Of a stretch of 64,000 bases of DNA, positions 16,621-28,890 are shown piece by piece. The translations under genes and the position numbers were made by a program. The stretch is from Raphanus sativus. Lineage: Eukaryota > Streptophyta > Magnoliopsida > Brassicales > Brassicaceae. The notes beneath the pieces are model-generated. The model was not told where the DNA came from. It saw only the letters and a list, made by a program, of their open reading frames with translations, and did no database searches. The stretch covers positions 6,820,001-6,884,000 of the forward strand of contig NC_079517.1 of the NCBI RefSeq assembly GCF_000801105.2, written 5' to 3'. Every line of letters starts with the position of its first letter. Position 1 is the stretch's first letter.

Positions 16621-17076
16621 TCGTAGCTTATATGAAATACCTGCAGCAAAAACAAAGTATAGTTGAAACATTTTTTCTTTTGGAGCTGGTGATGTAAATA
16701 GTTGCTATCTTTTTTCCCCCAAGGTGTGGGGTCTGTACCATTCTGGTTGTGTCGAGGAAATCTATTGAGAGAACATTCTACTTTTCATGGTCTTTCTAGT
16801 GAACACCTGTTCACTCTAATAGTTACACCACCAAACACACTGATATAAAAGAAAAGACTAAGTGTATTATATAAAGTCTAACACAATACATAAGGGTAAA
16901 AGGTCATAAGCGTTTGAGAAGTGAGATCATAAATCTATATATCTCTTCCATGTTTCTGATGTATTTGGAAAGACAAAGAAGTTGGTGATGTACAAAGAGA
17001 AACACAGACATGAGCAGAAACACAGACTCGAGAAGACCAATCTATCAATGGCAACAACAGCAAACCGAGACAGGGA

Positions 17077-19552
17077 TCAGCCTTTCTTGACCGGCCTTTG
17101 AACGTATGATTTGTTTGGGTCCTCAGTCTTCAATTTCGGAGGACGTGTCTCTCCCTTTTTGGCCTGAAGGTTTCATGAGATAACAGAAGCTTAGATTGAA
17201 ATTTGATCAAAGGAAAAAGACATAATTAACGAATGTAGGAGTTTTCCCTAGCTAAGTTACCTTCTTTCCTGCTTTCATGAAGTCTCTCCAGCTTGACACC
17301 TGCACATGGAAACCCAAACTTTGATTAAAAAGAAACCACTGACATCAAGGACAAAAAGCAATTGCGTTAAACCTGACTATATCCTGTCATAAATGTTGAA
17401 TGGTGAAACAGAAAATGAGAAATTGCATATTTTATCAACATATGATGGAACAAGGACTTGCTAACCATACTTCATTGCCTAAAGGTGAGCTAAGTGGTTC
17501 TACTTCTAACTAAAGCATTCATAGGCAGGTTCGGAATCAAGACAATGGTTTTAAAGAAGCACAAACCCTGTTTTCTCTCGTTCCTTCCCACTGTTCTTCA
17601 TGCTCACGCTTTTTCTTCCGTATCTCCTTTTGTTCTTCTTCGTCCTTCTTCAGTCTTCCCTCTTCTTCTGATATCTAAATGTCAAGAAGCAATAACACAA
17701 AAAATGAATGAATAATCTTGTGACTTCTTACGGATAAAATATAAGGCAATACTAAAGAAATTCTGCATACCCTCATAGCCATTTTTCGCCTACGCCACTC
17801 TTGGTCTGTTAATATCTCTCGGACCTTTAACTTAAGCTCCTTCTGAAACTCTTCAGATTGCTCATATAGTTGTTCATGCTTACCCTGTGTAAATAAAATT
17901 GCGTATCAACAGGTTCTGAGGAATATGAACTGGAGGAAAAAAAGACAAATAGGATTGACAAAGAAAAGGGGCATAAATATGAAACTGAAGCTATCAAGGA
18001 TCTAGAAACATCGAGTTGTGATACATAGCAATCAGACGAAATAAAAGAAGAATAAAAACAAGAGTGGTTTTTCATTAATATATCCTTTCATCTAAGGCAT
18101 ATACATTTGACAAACATGAGCTACGTATTCTGTATCTTAGAATTCTTATGTCATGCGCAAATAATAGACACAAGGTTCTCCGAAGTGTAAGCAGCAAGGG
18201 GGTTTACACAACAACAATGTCAGGCCAGTTCATGTCAACATGCATCTTGAAATAACGTAATCTGGCAACTGGCAAACAATTCTTAAGACTTCGCAACATG
18301 TCAACAAAACATAGATATTATACTCGCTTAACAAGCAACATCAGTTGGTTCTTTCCAGAATAAGCCCAATTTTGACAAAAGCTAGCGCCCTAAAAAAATC
18401 TCGCAGTATCAGAATCGAATAAGTTTTATATCACTCGTTATGATGAGCCATCAATCACCCAACGTAACTGTAGATTCAATCACATTGGAAAAATAGAAAA
18501 TGTAAAAAAACACCTCGGCTAAACCTCAAAAAAAAAAAAACAAATTCATTACCTCATCAACCAATGACTTTATTTTAGAGGCGGTATCTTTCTTCAACTG
18601 TTTCTTTCTCTTCATCTTAAGCTCTTCTGCACAGTTGAGAAAAAAAAAAGTTACTAAACGGTAAGCTGCAGATTCCGGTAAAACTTTTCAAATGATCTAA
18701 CACAAATTGGTAAAATCCAAGAATTAAGCAATAAAATCTCACGTTTGGCAGCTTGGACTTGAGTGAGAATATAATCTCTTTCTTGGTCGTTCAGCAGCAG
18801 CTGCTGCGCCTTTGCCAATGCTGTTCAGTAAATCAAAACCCAAATAAACATGACAAATTCATCAAAAAAAAAAAAGATATCTTGCATTTAGAAAAAAACT
18901 AACCTCCAAAAGCCTCCTGTGCTTGAGGATGCTTGCATTTGTCAGGGTGAACCATCAAAGATATCTGGTAAAATGTACAAATTAGTCACAAAGTTTCCAA
19001 ACGGTAACTAAAATCACTAAGAAGAAACCATAAAGAAAAAAATGAAAGTCTTCGAAGTTCAAGGGACAGAACAGAAGCATATACCTTTCTGTACTGTCTT
19101 TTAACGTCATCCGTGGAAGAATCGAAAGATAAGTTAAGATGCTCAAACGGGTTCAGCTTGAAGCATGAGAGAATCCTACAAAAGTTTCAATTTTTTTATA
19201 AGATACATATCATAAGAGACATGGCTGGCAACACTAGGAGCATACCGGTTAAACAATTTTAACAGTAAAGCTAAAAGTAATCGCTACTATACATTGATCA
19301 AATTTTCACAAGATCCGGTTTGTAATCAAAGTGCATAGTGAAAGTACACCATAACAAAACATTGACTGCAAACTCAATTGTAGAAACCCTAACGCACTAT
19401 GAATTGGAAGATAACGCTTTCGGATCAGGAATAGGAGCTAAAATTAGGCTTAGAGAAAGAAACCTGACGACTTCGTTGTCCCTCTCAACCTCCCCGACCT
19501 CCGCAAGGAAGGATTTTAGAATCGCATCATCGTCTACTTTGACATCTCCCAT
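17077..19552 (-). CDS. DnaJ-domain protein, DNAJC8/SPF31-like
   Basis: J-domain protein of the DNAJC8 type, associated with the spliceosome in animals; the plant partner is unproven. Nine exons in gene order: 19464-19552, 19085-19175, 18904-18964, 18743-18820, 18553-18626, 17771-17884, 17567-17674, 17261-17299, 17077-17163. Phases close and give 246 residues. The J domain is split over exons 2-4 and has MVHPDKCKHPQAQEAFGALAKAQ, so the HPD motif is intact. The rest is a highly charged helical region (ELKMKRKKQLKKD, then ILTDQEWRRRKMAMR and EEEGRLKKDEEEQKEIRKKK), then SSWRDFMKAGKK and a basic tail ending VQRPVKKG. That is the full DNAJC8-like layout. It matches the recalled At5g22080. The highly fragmented exon structure hides it from single-frame views. 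Confidence 0.93.
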
Positions 19553-19639
19553 CACTGATTGCTTCTCTTCCCCCCTCTCTCTCTCTCACCCTTCAAGTGC
19601 GGAAGAGTTAGGGAAGGAAGAAGATGGCGATTTCTATGG

Positions 19640-20444
19640 GAATAAAAGTCGGGTATTCGGGTGGGTTCAATTAGCCATGGCCATTCGAACTTGGTTATAA
19701 ATTCGGTTTTATTTGGTTCTTTTGGTTTTCAGATTTTTCGGTTCTAAATTTTTTGGACCTGTTGGTTGATTATTTAGAAAATTCGGCTCGATTTCAATTT
19801 GGTTAAATTAGGTATCCGTTGATAACCGAGGTTATTTCAGATCTGTTTTAGTTTTGTTTTCTTATAAATTCAGATTAAAAATTAAAATTTATATTTTTGA
19901 ATTAATATCGAATTCATTTGAATTTTTAGACCTTTTAATATAAATTTTAAATATTTTAAATTGTTTGATTGTAGTTAAACTAAATATAGTTAATATGTAT
20001 AAATATAAACTATATTTTAAAAATTTCCATTTTAATATTTTGGTTCATTCAATTTTGGGTTCAGTTCCAACTCAAATTTTTATTTTGGTTTTGAAAATAT
20101 ATGATCTATTTAGATAATAGATCCAAACTGAACCGAATCTGTTTGTTTTTTGTTTTTTGGTTCTTGGATTCTGGATATAAATACGGCCAAGATTAATTGT
20201 GGATCTAGTCCGAGTTATATTGAGTCAGGTTTCGGGTCAAACACTCGGGTTTGGGTAACGAGAAAGAGAACTTATATTGTGGCCTATAATATATGGGCTT
20301 TATGGATTCGGTAAAGCTTAGGATTCTAGAAGAAGAAAGGCTTCGGGCTTTCTCAAAACGAAAACTTTCCATTACATATTTCAATATTTATTATTTGATT
20401 ACATGAACATATATTTTATGCTGATCAAGAAAAAGAAAGAGAAA
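19640..20444. other. AT-rich spacer with degenerate TTCGGTT/GGTTTT sequence
   Basis: From about 19680 the sequence is dominated by TTCGGTTT, TTTGGTT and long A/T runs, a common decayed intergenic repeat flavour in Brassicaceae that recurs at about 26490-27250. No coding signal was found. Confidence 0.35.
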
Positions 20445-20460
20445 TACCTTATGATAGTTC
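20445..20460 (+). repeat. Retroposon target-site duplication, left
   Basis: TACCTTATGATAGTTC, identical to 21310-21325, bracketing the GC-rich retroposon. Confidence 0.9.
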
Positions 20461-21309
20461 CTTTTTTTTTTCCCAAATTGAAATTATAAAACATAAGGTC
20501 AAAAGTTCAAAGTACAGAGACAAGCCCATTACAAACAAGCCAGCAAGGCCAAGATCACAACGGGCCCAAACAACCACAAAAACAACCCTCACCCAAAGGC
20601 CTAAAAGCACGAGCCCACCAAACCCGACCGACATCATTCCACGTGGTTGCATCCTCCACTCCCAGATTCCACGCGTCGCGCCCACAACGACGAAACACCG
20701 TCACCACGCTGTCTCGGCCGACCGTTGCGGCCGGAACTTCGAATCGTCTGGGTCGCCTGAATAAACTCCAAAGATCGCCGGAATCTATGGCCACTCCCTC
20801 CTAGACTTCGCATGGCTTGGTTCACGGAACTCTTCAAAGAGTCATACCCTAGATCTCATCCACCGCCATCGAATCCACCAACTTCGTCTTCTTCACCCTC
20901 ACTTCCTCCGAGAGGAATCTCCGCTCGGCCGTGAGCATCTCCAGAAACGAGACCCCACCCACCGAAACAACCCAGAAACAAAAACCAGAAACAATTAACT
21001 ACTAACCCTAGCAACGCCGCCGCCGACTATGAACAGGCTAGCCCGGAAACTTGATCCTACCGTTCACCTTTCCGAGAAAGGTGCCACGACGGAGGCCAAA
21101 ACCGAACGCTCACCACGCGGAGGGTGACTCGCCGGACGCAGGACAAACTACTCAGACACAGCTTGGAAACAACGAGGGAACAACAGCATACTAGATTAGA
21201 CTAACCGCCAAACTGACGGTGGCTGTGGAAGTCCACGCCGTTGGCCGGAAAGGATGAAAAACTCGATCTACTTTCTCTCTCTTTCTCTCTCTCGACTCTC
21301 GAGACCACT
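20461..21309 (-). mobile_element. GC-rich A-tailed retroposon, Sadhu-like
   Basis: An 849-bp GC-rich island in AT-rich surroundings, flanked by a perfect 16-bp direct repeat (20445-20460 and 21310-21325). On the minus strand it starts with a GA-rich head (GTCGAGAGAGAGAAAG) and ends in an oligo-A tail (T run at 20462-20471 on plus). Long TSD plus A tail means L1-type target-primed insertion. It has no intron and no conserved domain; three overlapping minus-strand frames at 20449-20837 disagree with one another and look incidental. Size, GC bias, lack of ORF and A tail fit the non-autonomous Sadhu retroposons of Brassicaceae (from memory). An internally deleted LINE or processed pseudogene is the alternative. 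Confidence 0.72.
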
Positions 21310-21325
21310 TACCTTATGATAGTTC
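21310..21325 (+). repeat. Retroposon target-site duplication, right
   Basis: Second copy of TACCTTATGATAGTTC, abutting the GA-rich 5' end of the retroposon. Confidence 0.9.
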
Positions 21326-22440
21326 TAAAAAAGCTTTTGTTACAAATATAATTTTTAAGAATTAAAATGATCCAAATTTCTTAGTAAGGAGATAAATATA
21401 CATTTATATTTCGGATTAATTAATCTAAATTTTATGATTTTGGGATTGTGATTTAAAATGTTATAAAATAAAAGAATAAATATTGAAAATTGAAAATAAA
21501 AAATTTAAAATTAGTTTCAAATAGTATTTTCGAATTCCAAAAGGAAAATTTGAAAAAAGTAAAAACAAAATTGAAAATTATAAAAAATCAAATTTGAAAA
21601 CATATAATTCGAAACTATAAATTTTTATTTATTTATTTATTTATTTGTATTTATATATCTAAGGTATAATGTATTTTAACTATTAAATGAAATATTTTTG
21701 TCATTTTTCTTTTTTAAATTTTTTTGTGACAAAAACTTGAAAATTATCTATTTAAGAGAATTGCAAAAAAAAAACATATACTTTAATAAATTTGGCTTAG
21801 GACCAACAAGCAAATTCACGTATATTTGGACCGGCAATGGGCATACTCATCCACATATGAATAATAGTTGAGAAAAATAACATGCATGCTGAGCAAATTT
21901 ACTTCTCTTTTTTTGTGCACGAAGCAAATTTACTTCTCCTAAATTGTTAATATTTTCTAATTTATGGAAAATATTTCCTCTTAACTCTAAAGCTGAGACA
22001 TGGATCTTATCTTTAACCATAAGTGTTTACACGTTTTTAACATAATGTGATGAAGTATAAATAAATAAAACGAGTTGTCGTCTTATTTGCAAGCAATATG
22101 GACCAACAAAAGTTTGCACAGAACATGAACACTTTCATAAATATGTTTTACTCCAACAAGGTTTACAGCCTCGTTAAAAACAATAACATTACTCTGTAAT
22201 TTTCACTCCTCCTTTCTTCCCTCTCCTAATCTTGACTCTTTATTTTTTTTTCTTTCTTTTTTTACCCACAAACCAAAAGGTAAGTGGTAAAACTTACAGA
22301 GGCAGAAAAATAAGGTAGACAAACCATCAACAACAACAATTATTTGGTTAATATGCATATATATTCGAGTATACATATATACTCAGATATATATACACAT
22401 AGATAGATAGATAGATATCATATGTTTTTGGTCTTGTAAA
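21326..22440. other. AT-rich spacer downstream of EAR1
   Basis: Contains an ATTT run at about 21627-21647, a micro-insertion scar (21892-21938), and a (GATA)n run at 22393-22414 close to the EAR1 3' end. No gene was seen. Confidence 0.35.
21892..21938 (-). repeat. Micro-insertion scar: 16-bp repeat around a 15-nt A-tailed insert
   Basis: AGCAAATTTACTTCTC occurs at 21892-21907 and 21923-21938. The 15 bases between read, on the minus strand, TCGTGCAC followed by seven A. This is the structure of a target-primed insertion reduced almost to its tail. Confidence 0.6.
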
Positions 22441-22466
22441 TTACCCCTTTGTGGGTAGTCTGTAAC

Positions 22467-23834
22467 TTATGAAGTGGCAATGCAAAAAGCCTCCATAGAC
22501 AGAAGAGATCTCCTTCGCTCCTTGCAACCATTAGTCCAACTTTCCTGTCCAACGGTGAACGATTTCTGGACATAGTTTTGGGCTTGGAACTGGTTTTTTA
22601 TGTTCTGACCGAAAATTTCAGTGTTAGTGGGCTTCCAAGAGTAGTCACATGTGTTGAAGCATGCAGCTCCTACTGTGTCATCCACCGTGGAGGGCGGCTT
22701 CATCGACCGAGCGAGCTGAGCCACCCTTGGCCTTGGTGGCAGAGAGTGGACTACGTCGGATTTGGTCTCGAACTCATCCGTCGCAGGCCATCTCGAGTTT
22801 CTCTTTGGTACTCCAATAGGCTTATGGGCCGCCACCAACCTATGAACACTTATAGGCTCACTTGACTTTTGTGGCAGCTTGTACTGAAGCCCACTGGGCC
22901 TGTAGGCAAACTCATCTTGTGCTTCCTCCTCCTCTTCTTCTTCATCTTCGACCCACTGAAGCTCATCAGTTTCGTCTTCTTCGTCGCTGATTTCTGCGAA
23001 AGTGAGGAGGAGGTGCCCGTCTTGGCGCTTGGCGGAGAAGTTGTTATGCGACGGCATAGAGACAGCCTCGAGAACCAATCGGCCATTGTCACGGCGAGTT
23101 TTCATGTGCAGAGCAGCCGAACCCGATTGGCTCGCGAGAGAACGAATCGGAGGAGGGAACGATCCTCTAGGCAGCTCCGTGACCGTGATGCATGGTGTGT
23201 GATTCGGAACCGTGATTGGTTCTTGTTCAACCTCAACAACCTCAGTCTCTTCTTCCTCTTTGGTCACTGTAACGCTGAGAACTTCGATCTCAGCAGCATC
23301 TTCTTCAGTCTCCGACGACGACGCGTGCCAAGAGAAACCTTCGCAACCCGTCTCGGATCCGAGACTCTCGGTGCAAATCTCGAGGCTTTTCTCGCTCAAG
23401 GAGCTGGCGCGTTTCATCAGAGGATGAACGTACGGTGGAGGAACAACGCTCGATTCCGACACCTTCTTCTTGTCGGAAAGAATCGAACTCCATACATCGG
23501 ATTGCCCCGGCTCAATCTCCTCCTCCTTATTCTTGTCATCTTGAATTTGAGCCCAAATATCGAACCCTGATCTTGTCTCTTCCTCGTCGCCGGAGCTCGG
23601 CGAGTCAGCACCAAAGGTACGGAGCTTCTCCGAGGAAGAGATCCTCTTCAGCCCATTCTGGGATACCCAATTCTTGGAGGAGAGATCGGCGGAGAAAGTC
23701 CGCCTGAGCGAAAGTGCAGATGAAGTGTTCGACGGAATGTTACAGTCACCGGTACCAAGGATGGTCACTATGCCTTGCTGCTGCTTCAAGGAGGAAGAGA
23801 ACCCAAGGCTCTTGCTTAAGCCACAAGCCATCAT
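22467..23834 (-). CDS. EAR1: FAF-domain protein EAR1-like (enhancer of ABA co-receptor 1)
   Basis: Single-exon gene of 455 residues. The start is the ATG at 23834 ([11 protein letters not shown]); the frame runs back to a TTG at 23849, which is not a likely start. The protein is acidic and Ser-rich. A FAF-type core at about residues 216-295 reads [18 protein letters not shown], then a block with [15 protein letters not shown] and [13 protein letters not shown], then a Glu tract (DEEEEEEEA). In Arabidopsis EAR1 (recalled as At5g22090) binds and activates clade-A PP2C phosphatases and so damps ABA signalling; the family also includes FANTASTIC FOUR meristem regulators. Earlier repeats [10 protein letters not shown] and [10 protein letters not shown] look like a duplicated short motif. 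Identity rests on synteny and the core motif. Confidence 0.85.
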   Translation of the reverse strand: MMACGLSKSLGFSSSLKQQQGIVTILGTGDCNIPSNTSSALSLRRTFSADLSSKNWVSQNGLKRISSSEKLRTFGADSPSSGDEEETRSGFDIWAQIQDDKNKEEEIEPGQSDVWSSILSDKKKVSESSVVPPPYVHPLMKRASSLSEKSLEICTESLGSETGCEGFSWHASSSETEEDAAEIEVLSVTVTKEEEETEVVEVEQEPITVPNHTPCITVTELPRGSFPPPIRSLASQSGSAALHMKTRRDNGRLVLEAVSMPSHNNFSAKRQDGHLLLTFAEISDEEDETDELQWVEDEEEEEEEAQDEFAYRPSGLQYKLPQKSSEPISVHRLVAAHKPIGVPKRNSRWPATDEFETKSDVVHSLPPRPRVAQLARSMKPPSTVDDTVGAACFNTCDYSWKPTNTEIFGQNIKNQFQAQNYVQKSFTVGQESWTNGCKERRRSLLSMEAFCIATS

Positions 23835-23991
23835 CTTTAAAAGATTCAAAACCTTTTATCTCTTACTATTACTGTCGGTGAAGATTGAAGTGTGTTTGTC
23901 TTAGGTGGTAGTGTTATTAAGAGAGGAAGATGATTATGTTTTGTGGATTGATGGATGAGAATGAGACATGATGAGAGGGGGAGTGAAGAGG

Positions 23992-24006
23992 CTCTTTTAT
24001 ATAGAG
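23992..24006 (-). promoter_or_regulatory. Probable TATA box of EAR1
   Basis: On the minus strand the sequence is CTCTATATAAAAGAG, about 160 bases upstream of the chosen ATG, a normal plant TATA spacing for a leader of about 130 bases. It is the only strong TATA-like site immediately upstream. Confidence 0.55.
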
Positions 24007-24049
24007 GTTCTTCCATTATGGAACCATGTACCGTGGGGTCCTCCATCAA

Positions 24050-24971
24050 TTGATTCTTTGCTTACTGTTATTTGGATATTTATTAATGTTTTTAATAAAC
24101 AAAAGAAAAACCTTTCAAGTTGTAGTAAGATCATTTTCATTTAATAAGTATCTGAAAACTATAATAAAATAATAAAAATATGAAGTAATTATTTTAAACA
24201 ACATTCACCAATATTATGCAGTGTGAAATACGTATTGGAAACTAAATAACGCTGTTTATTAATTAATTACTCGCTGCAGGAAAATGATTATGTATCTACC
24301 TACATTAGAGTACTGACTTTAAACTTTGGGGTTGTGTATTGTATACATTTTGGTATGGTTATTGTGTCAGTTATCATCTCTTTTTCCACTGTTTTCCATT
24401 ACTATATGTCACTAATTTTGAAAAACTATTAATTGCTCACAGTCTAAAATTTGCCTCTTATGATAGCGATGACAAACAAATATGAGAAGGATTAAGAAAT
24501 GTGATATATATTCAGTTCTATAAGTTGTAAGTTGTAACTAACGCGTGCGTCGTGAAGAAGAAAGTAACGGATATGAAACTAAACATATATAATTATATAA
24601 AGAATGTACATAGTTATGTCAAAAGAAGAAAAATGTTGACGTATGGCATCGATACCGTGTTGAACCAATAACGTGGCACATTGTTGAAGTCACAGTTTTC
24701 ATCTTTCTTTAGAGTTAAACGATGAGAAAATGTTCCAAAAACGAAAGCTGGATCACATTATTAGCTTTCTACGTACCACTTGGGTTTATTTTATACTGAA
24801 AACAACGCCGTTTTGAACCTTATCGTAAACCATGCCATACAAAATTTTATGTAAGATTCATAAATGTTATGTAAATATTCATTTTAATATTACCAATCAA
24901 AAGACATTGTATTTGTAGCATATATCTTTGGCGTCTGCGGTTTAATCTAAGCTTTGTTATGCATTTATGAT
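24050..24971. other. AT-rich upstream region of EAR1
   Basis: No gene seen. It may contain distal promoter elements; an ACGTGG/CACGT-type core occurs at about 24670 (AACGTGGCAC), which is compatible with ABA-related bZIP binding but weak alone. Confidence 0.3.
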
Positions 24972-24974
24972 TTA

Positions 24975-25692
24975 GGGTCCGATTCGTTCAAAAGGCGGCG
25001 GTTGCGGATGCGGATGTAGAAGTTTTCAGATACGGATGATTGCGATTTCCAACGTTATTTAGCGTTTTCTATGATTGTACAATGTTTAAAAATTATTTAT
25101 ATTTAAGGAATATTTGTGGTTGATTGATTATTAGATATTACAACTGTTTAAATTATCAATATAATCAATACAATAATTATTAATATAATATGATTAATAT
25201 TAATAATAATATTTATTTATTTAATTTTTAATTAGTTATAAGTTATAGTTTTAATAATATTTTATGAAGATTCATATTAAGAAACTTTTAAAAGAATATT
25301 TTTAATTTTATTTTTATATCTATATATATGTATGTATAATGATTTTCTTAAAAAATCTAATGAATAGCTAGTTTAATTTTTTTATAAAACAAATTATGAT
25401 ACTTTGTGAATGTAAATTAATATATAAAATGTGTATATATTTTTATTTTTAATATTTTTATTTTTAATTTATAATTTTAAGTTTAAAATTTTAAATATTT
25501 GAAAATTTAATTTTATATTTATTTTTTGATCCATAATCGCAAATGCTAGCTAGAACCACCTTTTGATTTTAACATGGTCTGAGCGGATTGAAACAATTTG
25601 TAGCGGTTTCTATGATTGTTTTGAAACGCTGTCAACCGCTACCAACGGCAAAAACTGCGTTTGCAGATAATAGAGGAAAACTAGCGAGACCC
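24975..25692. mobile_element. Candidate Harbinger-type non-autonomous element (TTA TSD)
   Basis: Left end GGGTCCGATTCGTTC and right end, on the opposite strand, GGGTCTCGCTAGTTTTCC. These are imperfect inverted termini flanked by TTA at 24972-24974 and 25693-25695. The ends are GC-rich (CGGCGGTTGCGGATGCGG; GCGGTTGACAGCG on the other strand) while the 480-base interior is almost pure A/T. A phrase GTTTCTATGATTGT appears near both ends. No transposase. The termini match only partly, so the class call is tentative. Confidence 0.5.
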
Positions 25693-25695
25693 TTA

Positions 25696-27460
25696 GTTAG
25701 TCTCCCTTATAGCATCTCAAAAAGACATTGTATTTTATAGTTTACAAATTTTCATTTTTGAAGTTTAAATTTTTTATTCTCCAAAAACAAAATTTTAAAC
25801 TTAATTTTAAAATTATTTGTATTTTATATTATGGTTATAATTAATTTAAACTCATAAAACTTTTATAAAGAACTAGCACATATATAAAAATAATACAATA
25901 ATATTAACTAAAAATGTTATACGAAAATATAAAAATTTACATATAAATATTAAACAAGCAAAATAAAGTTAACAAGTAAACTTTTAAAGAAGTAAAAGAG
26001 GTAAATAAAATAATGCTACATCTTCTATTACTAATATTAATACTCATGAATTTATTCCATCTAAACAAAAACAACAACCATCTTTAGTTAGAAAAAAAAA
26101 TTAGGGGTTTCGTATCAAATTTACCTGACTATTAGTTGCAATATTTAAAATTTTGTAATGATTATTTATTTATATAACTTTAGATTTTTTTTTAAGTTTC
26201 CTTTGTGATATTATTGTTATCTAGATCTAGTTTTAAAATATTTGAAATATTATTTTAGTTTTTCATTTACTTTTATGTGTAAAACCTAAATTTATATAAT
26301 TAATTTAAAATATTAATGATATATAAAAAATCAGGATTAAAATGATAAAAGATAAAATATTTAAGAATCATAAATGTAATGTGTATTTGTAAGGACAAAA
26401 ATGCAAATAAAAATATAAAAAGAATTCAAATTTAAAGTTTTTAAGATTTTTAGAGCCAAAAACATCATAGTTGAAGTTAGGTTTGGCATTCAGAGTCCCA
26501 GTCACGTTTTGGTTTTTGTCAATCGGTGTCGGTTCTTTGGTTTTATCAAAATAGCCTCATTTGGGTTATATGAAAGTCCGGTTGGGGATTGGTTTGGGTT
26601 AGGGTCGGGGTTAGTAAATCTTCAAAGAACTAGTATAATACGCATTATTTTTGGGTGCGGGTCACAATCGATTTTTTGGTTTTGAAATATCTAATTTGTA
26701 CATACCTTGTTACGAAAACATAGACAAAATCGGTTCTTCGATTTTAAAGTACTTGATTTGTATATATTTTGCAACCAAAATAGTAAAATCGGTTTAAAAA
26801 TAAGAAATGAACATCAAACGTGATCACTCAAAATAAAACGAAAAATAAATATAGTTATTGAAAGAAAAAACCAAATAAATGAAAATATAAAACAAAAATT
26901 AAGTTTTCATTTAGGAAACATTATTACTGAAAACAAAACCAAAATTCAAAAACTTCAAGCTAAAACCGGTACATTCAACCATCAACTTTCATGTAATAGA
27001 TAATTATTTTAGATGTTTAATAATATTTAAATGTATTTTAGATACATATTAGGAATTGATATCATGTTTGGTGAAAATTCTTTTCGGAATTTTGAACATT
27101 TTAGGTTCTATCGGATAATCATTTAGCGAGTTCGGTTCGGATAATATCCATAACTTAAAATACCATAATACAAAATCCGTTCGGTATTTATATCGAATTC
27201 GGATCGGTTTGAATTTACTTTTATCGGTTCAGGTTTTATTTATTTGCCCTGTCCTATTTGAAGTCATAGAATGTATTTTAGAAATGCTATTAGATAACCA
27301 AAAATTAGAACCAATCAAGTTTAGTTGTTTTCAAACAGAACAGTTATGATTCGAACCCATTATGATGTGTAGATGTTATAAACCAATAACTGAAAAATTA
27401 AAATATTTTTAAAACACCACAAAACATGCAGAGTATAAATTATTGTTTATCTCGTAATTT
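25696..27460. other. AT-rich and GGTT-rich degenerate intergenic DNA
   Basis: No coding frame. The stretch 26490-27250 is rich in TTCGGTT, GGTTTGGG and TCGGTT words like those at 19680-20260. Probably decayed transposon or LTR-derived sequence; boundaries cannot be set. Confidence 0.3.
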
Positions 27461-27465
27461 GGTGT

Positions 27466-27501
<36 letters not shown>

Positions 27502-28890
27502 TAGGTGTTTTCCTGCACCATGTGCAGAAATAAAAGTTTTAAAATATAATTTATTTTAAAATACAAATTTTATTATTTTTTTATTTTGTTAATTTTTGAT
27601 TTTATTATTTGATTACAATATATAATCTTAATTTAATCATATGTAAAACTTTAAGATTAAAAAAATATTTTTATTCAATGTATATTTAGTAATATATATG
27701 TATATCTTTTTCTAAAATATATTCAATCAAATTTTGTAAATGTAAGAGAAATTTTTGTTAAGTGTATAATTATCAAAATATAAAACTAAATAATTTTCTA
27801 AAAGTTATGGATATTAAAAATAAACTAATAGTATTGGATTAGAAAATTACATTTAAAACTGTATAATTTTGAAGAATTGTTTTACTAATAATAATTATAA
27901 AAGATAATTAACTTTTGAAAAATCCAAAATAATATTATATTTCTATTTATAACATTATATTATTTATTGCTAAATTAATGATGATCTATGAGTTATTACC
28001 ATATTTTCAAAATTTACTAAAAATACAAATCAATAATAAATGTAAATGTCTATGTCACTATTTAAAGAAAATTATATATTTTTTTAAAAATGCATAGTAT
28101 TTTGAAGAATTTTTTTAGTAATAAAAATTATATACTTATAAAAATATAGCTAAATAATATTTCGAAAATTTAATTATTATTATATTTCTATTTAATTTAT
28201 TATTTATTGTTATATTAATTATGATATATAAATTATTGCCATATTTTAAAAACTTACCTTAAATATAAATCAATATTAAATGTAAATATGTCATAATTAT
28301 CTTTAAGTTATTACCATATTTTTAAAAAATTATCTTAAATATAGATCAACACTAAGAGGGGTGTATTGAATCTGAAATTTGAAGTGATTTGATTTCTAAT
28401 GAGTTTTTAGATGATTGCAGGAGAATTAGAGAATTTGGTGTGATTTTTGTTAAAACACTCTAGAATCTCATCTAAAACAGTGAGATTTGTATTTTTATTT
28501 TTATAACTAAGGAACTCTCTTCAAACACTCTAAAAATACTTAAAGCACTCTAAAATCTCTAACTTAAATTTTGTTCAATAACAGTGGATTTCAGAGTGTT
28601 TTATAAAATGTTAAGTTCAATAACACTGGATTTTAAAGCGTTTTTTAAAATTCACATTTGAATAATAGTGGATTTGCCATTTTGATACAAATCACTTCAA
28701 ACCTTTAGTTGAATACAGCCCCCTAAATGTAAATATCTATGTCATAATTTATTTCAAGTCATGTCATTAATGTTGGTGTGCCATGTCATAATTTTTCTTT
28801 CAAAATTAATATGGTGATGACACGTGTCAAAATCACTTCTCAAATATAGACTACGGGATATCACTTTATAATAAGAAAAATAATACTACA
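27466..28890 (+). mobile_element. AT-rich repeat block, possible Helitron-like element
   Basis: Starts with a (TA)n run at about 27471-27500 then CTAGGTGTTTTCCTGCACCATGTGCAG, a short hairpin-prone GC segment like Helitron 5' ends. It ends in GACACGTGTCAAAATCAC, resembling known Arabidopsis Helitron 3' regions. Inside, three diverged direct copies of a unit with ATTACCATATTTT and AAATGTAAATATGTCATAATT are seen at about 27990, 28230 and 28305, the last split by a MITE. No exact 5'-TC or CTRR-3' termini could be fixed, so the class is uncertain. Confidence 0.35.
28356..28723. mobile_element. PIF/Harbinger-type MITE with TAA TSD
   Basis: A 368-bp element with inverted termini: left GAGGGGTGTATTGAAT then TTTGAAGTGATTTG; right, read in reverse, GGGGGCTGTATTCAA then TTTGAAGTGATTTG. 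It is flanked by TAA at 28353-28355 and 28724-28726. The host sequence can be read across the gap, since other copies of the surrounding repeat continue TAAATGTAAATAT without the insert. The interior holds repeated CACTCTA and GTGGATTT motifs. It is non-coding. Tourist-type MITEs have exactly this TSD and a G-rich terminus. Confidence 0.82.

Noticed and set aside
20449..20837. Three overlapping minus-strand frames as genes
   Set aside because: They overlap in three frames within the GC-rich retroposon and none has a recognisable domain.
22869..23570. 233-codon plus-strand frame opposite EAR1
   Set aside because: Shadow of the real gene; biased composition from the acidic tracts on the other strand and no domain.
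23835..23849. EAR1 start at 23849 ([10 protein letters not shown])
   Set aside because: The codon at 23849 is TTG; the first ATG is at 23834, so the shorter start was used.
23846..24049. Minus-strand 67-codon frame upstream of EAR1 as uORF or gene
   Set aside because: Its ATG (about 24046) lies upstream of the probable TATA box at 23994-24003, so it is unlikely to be in the mRNA.
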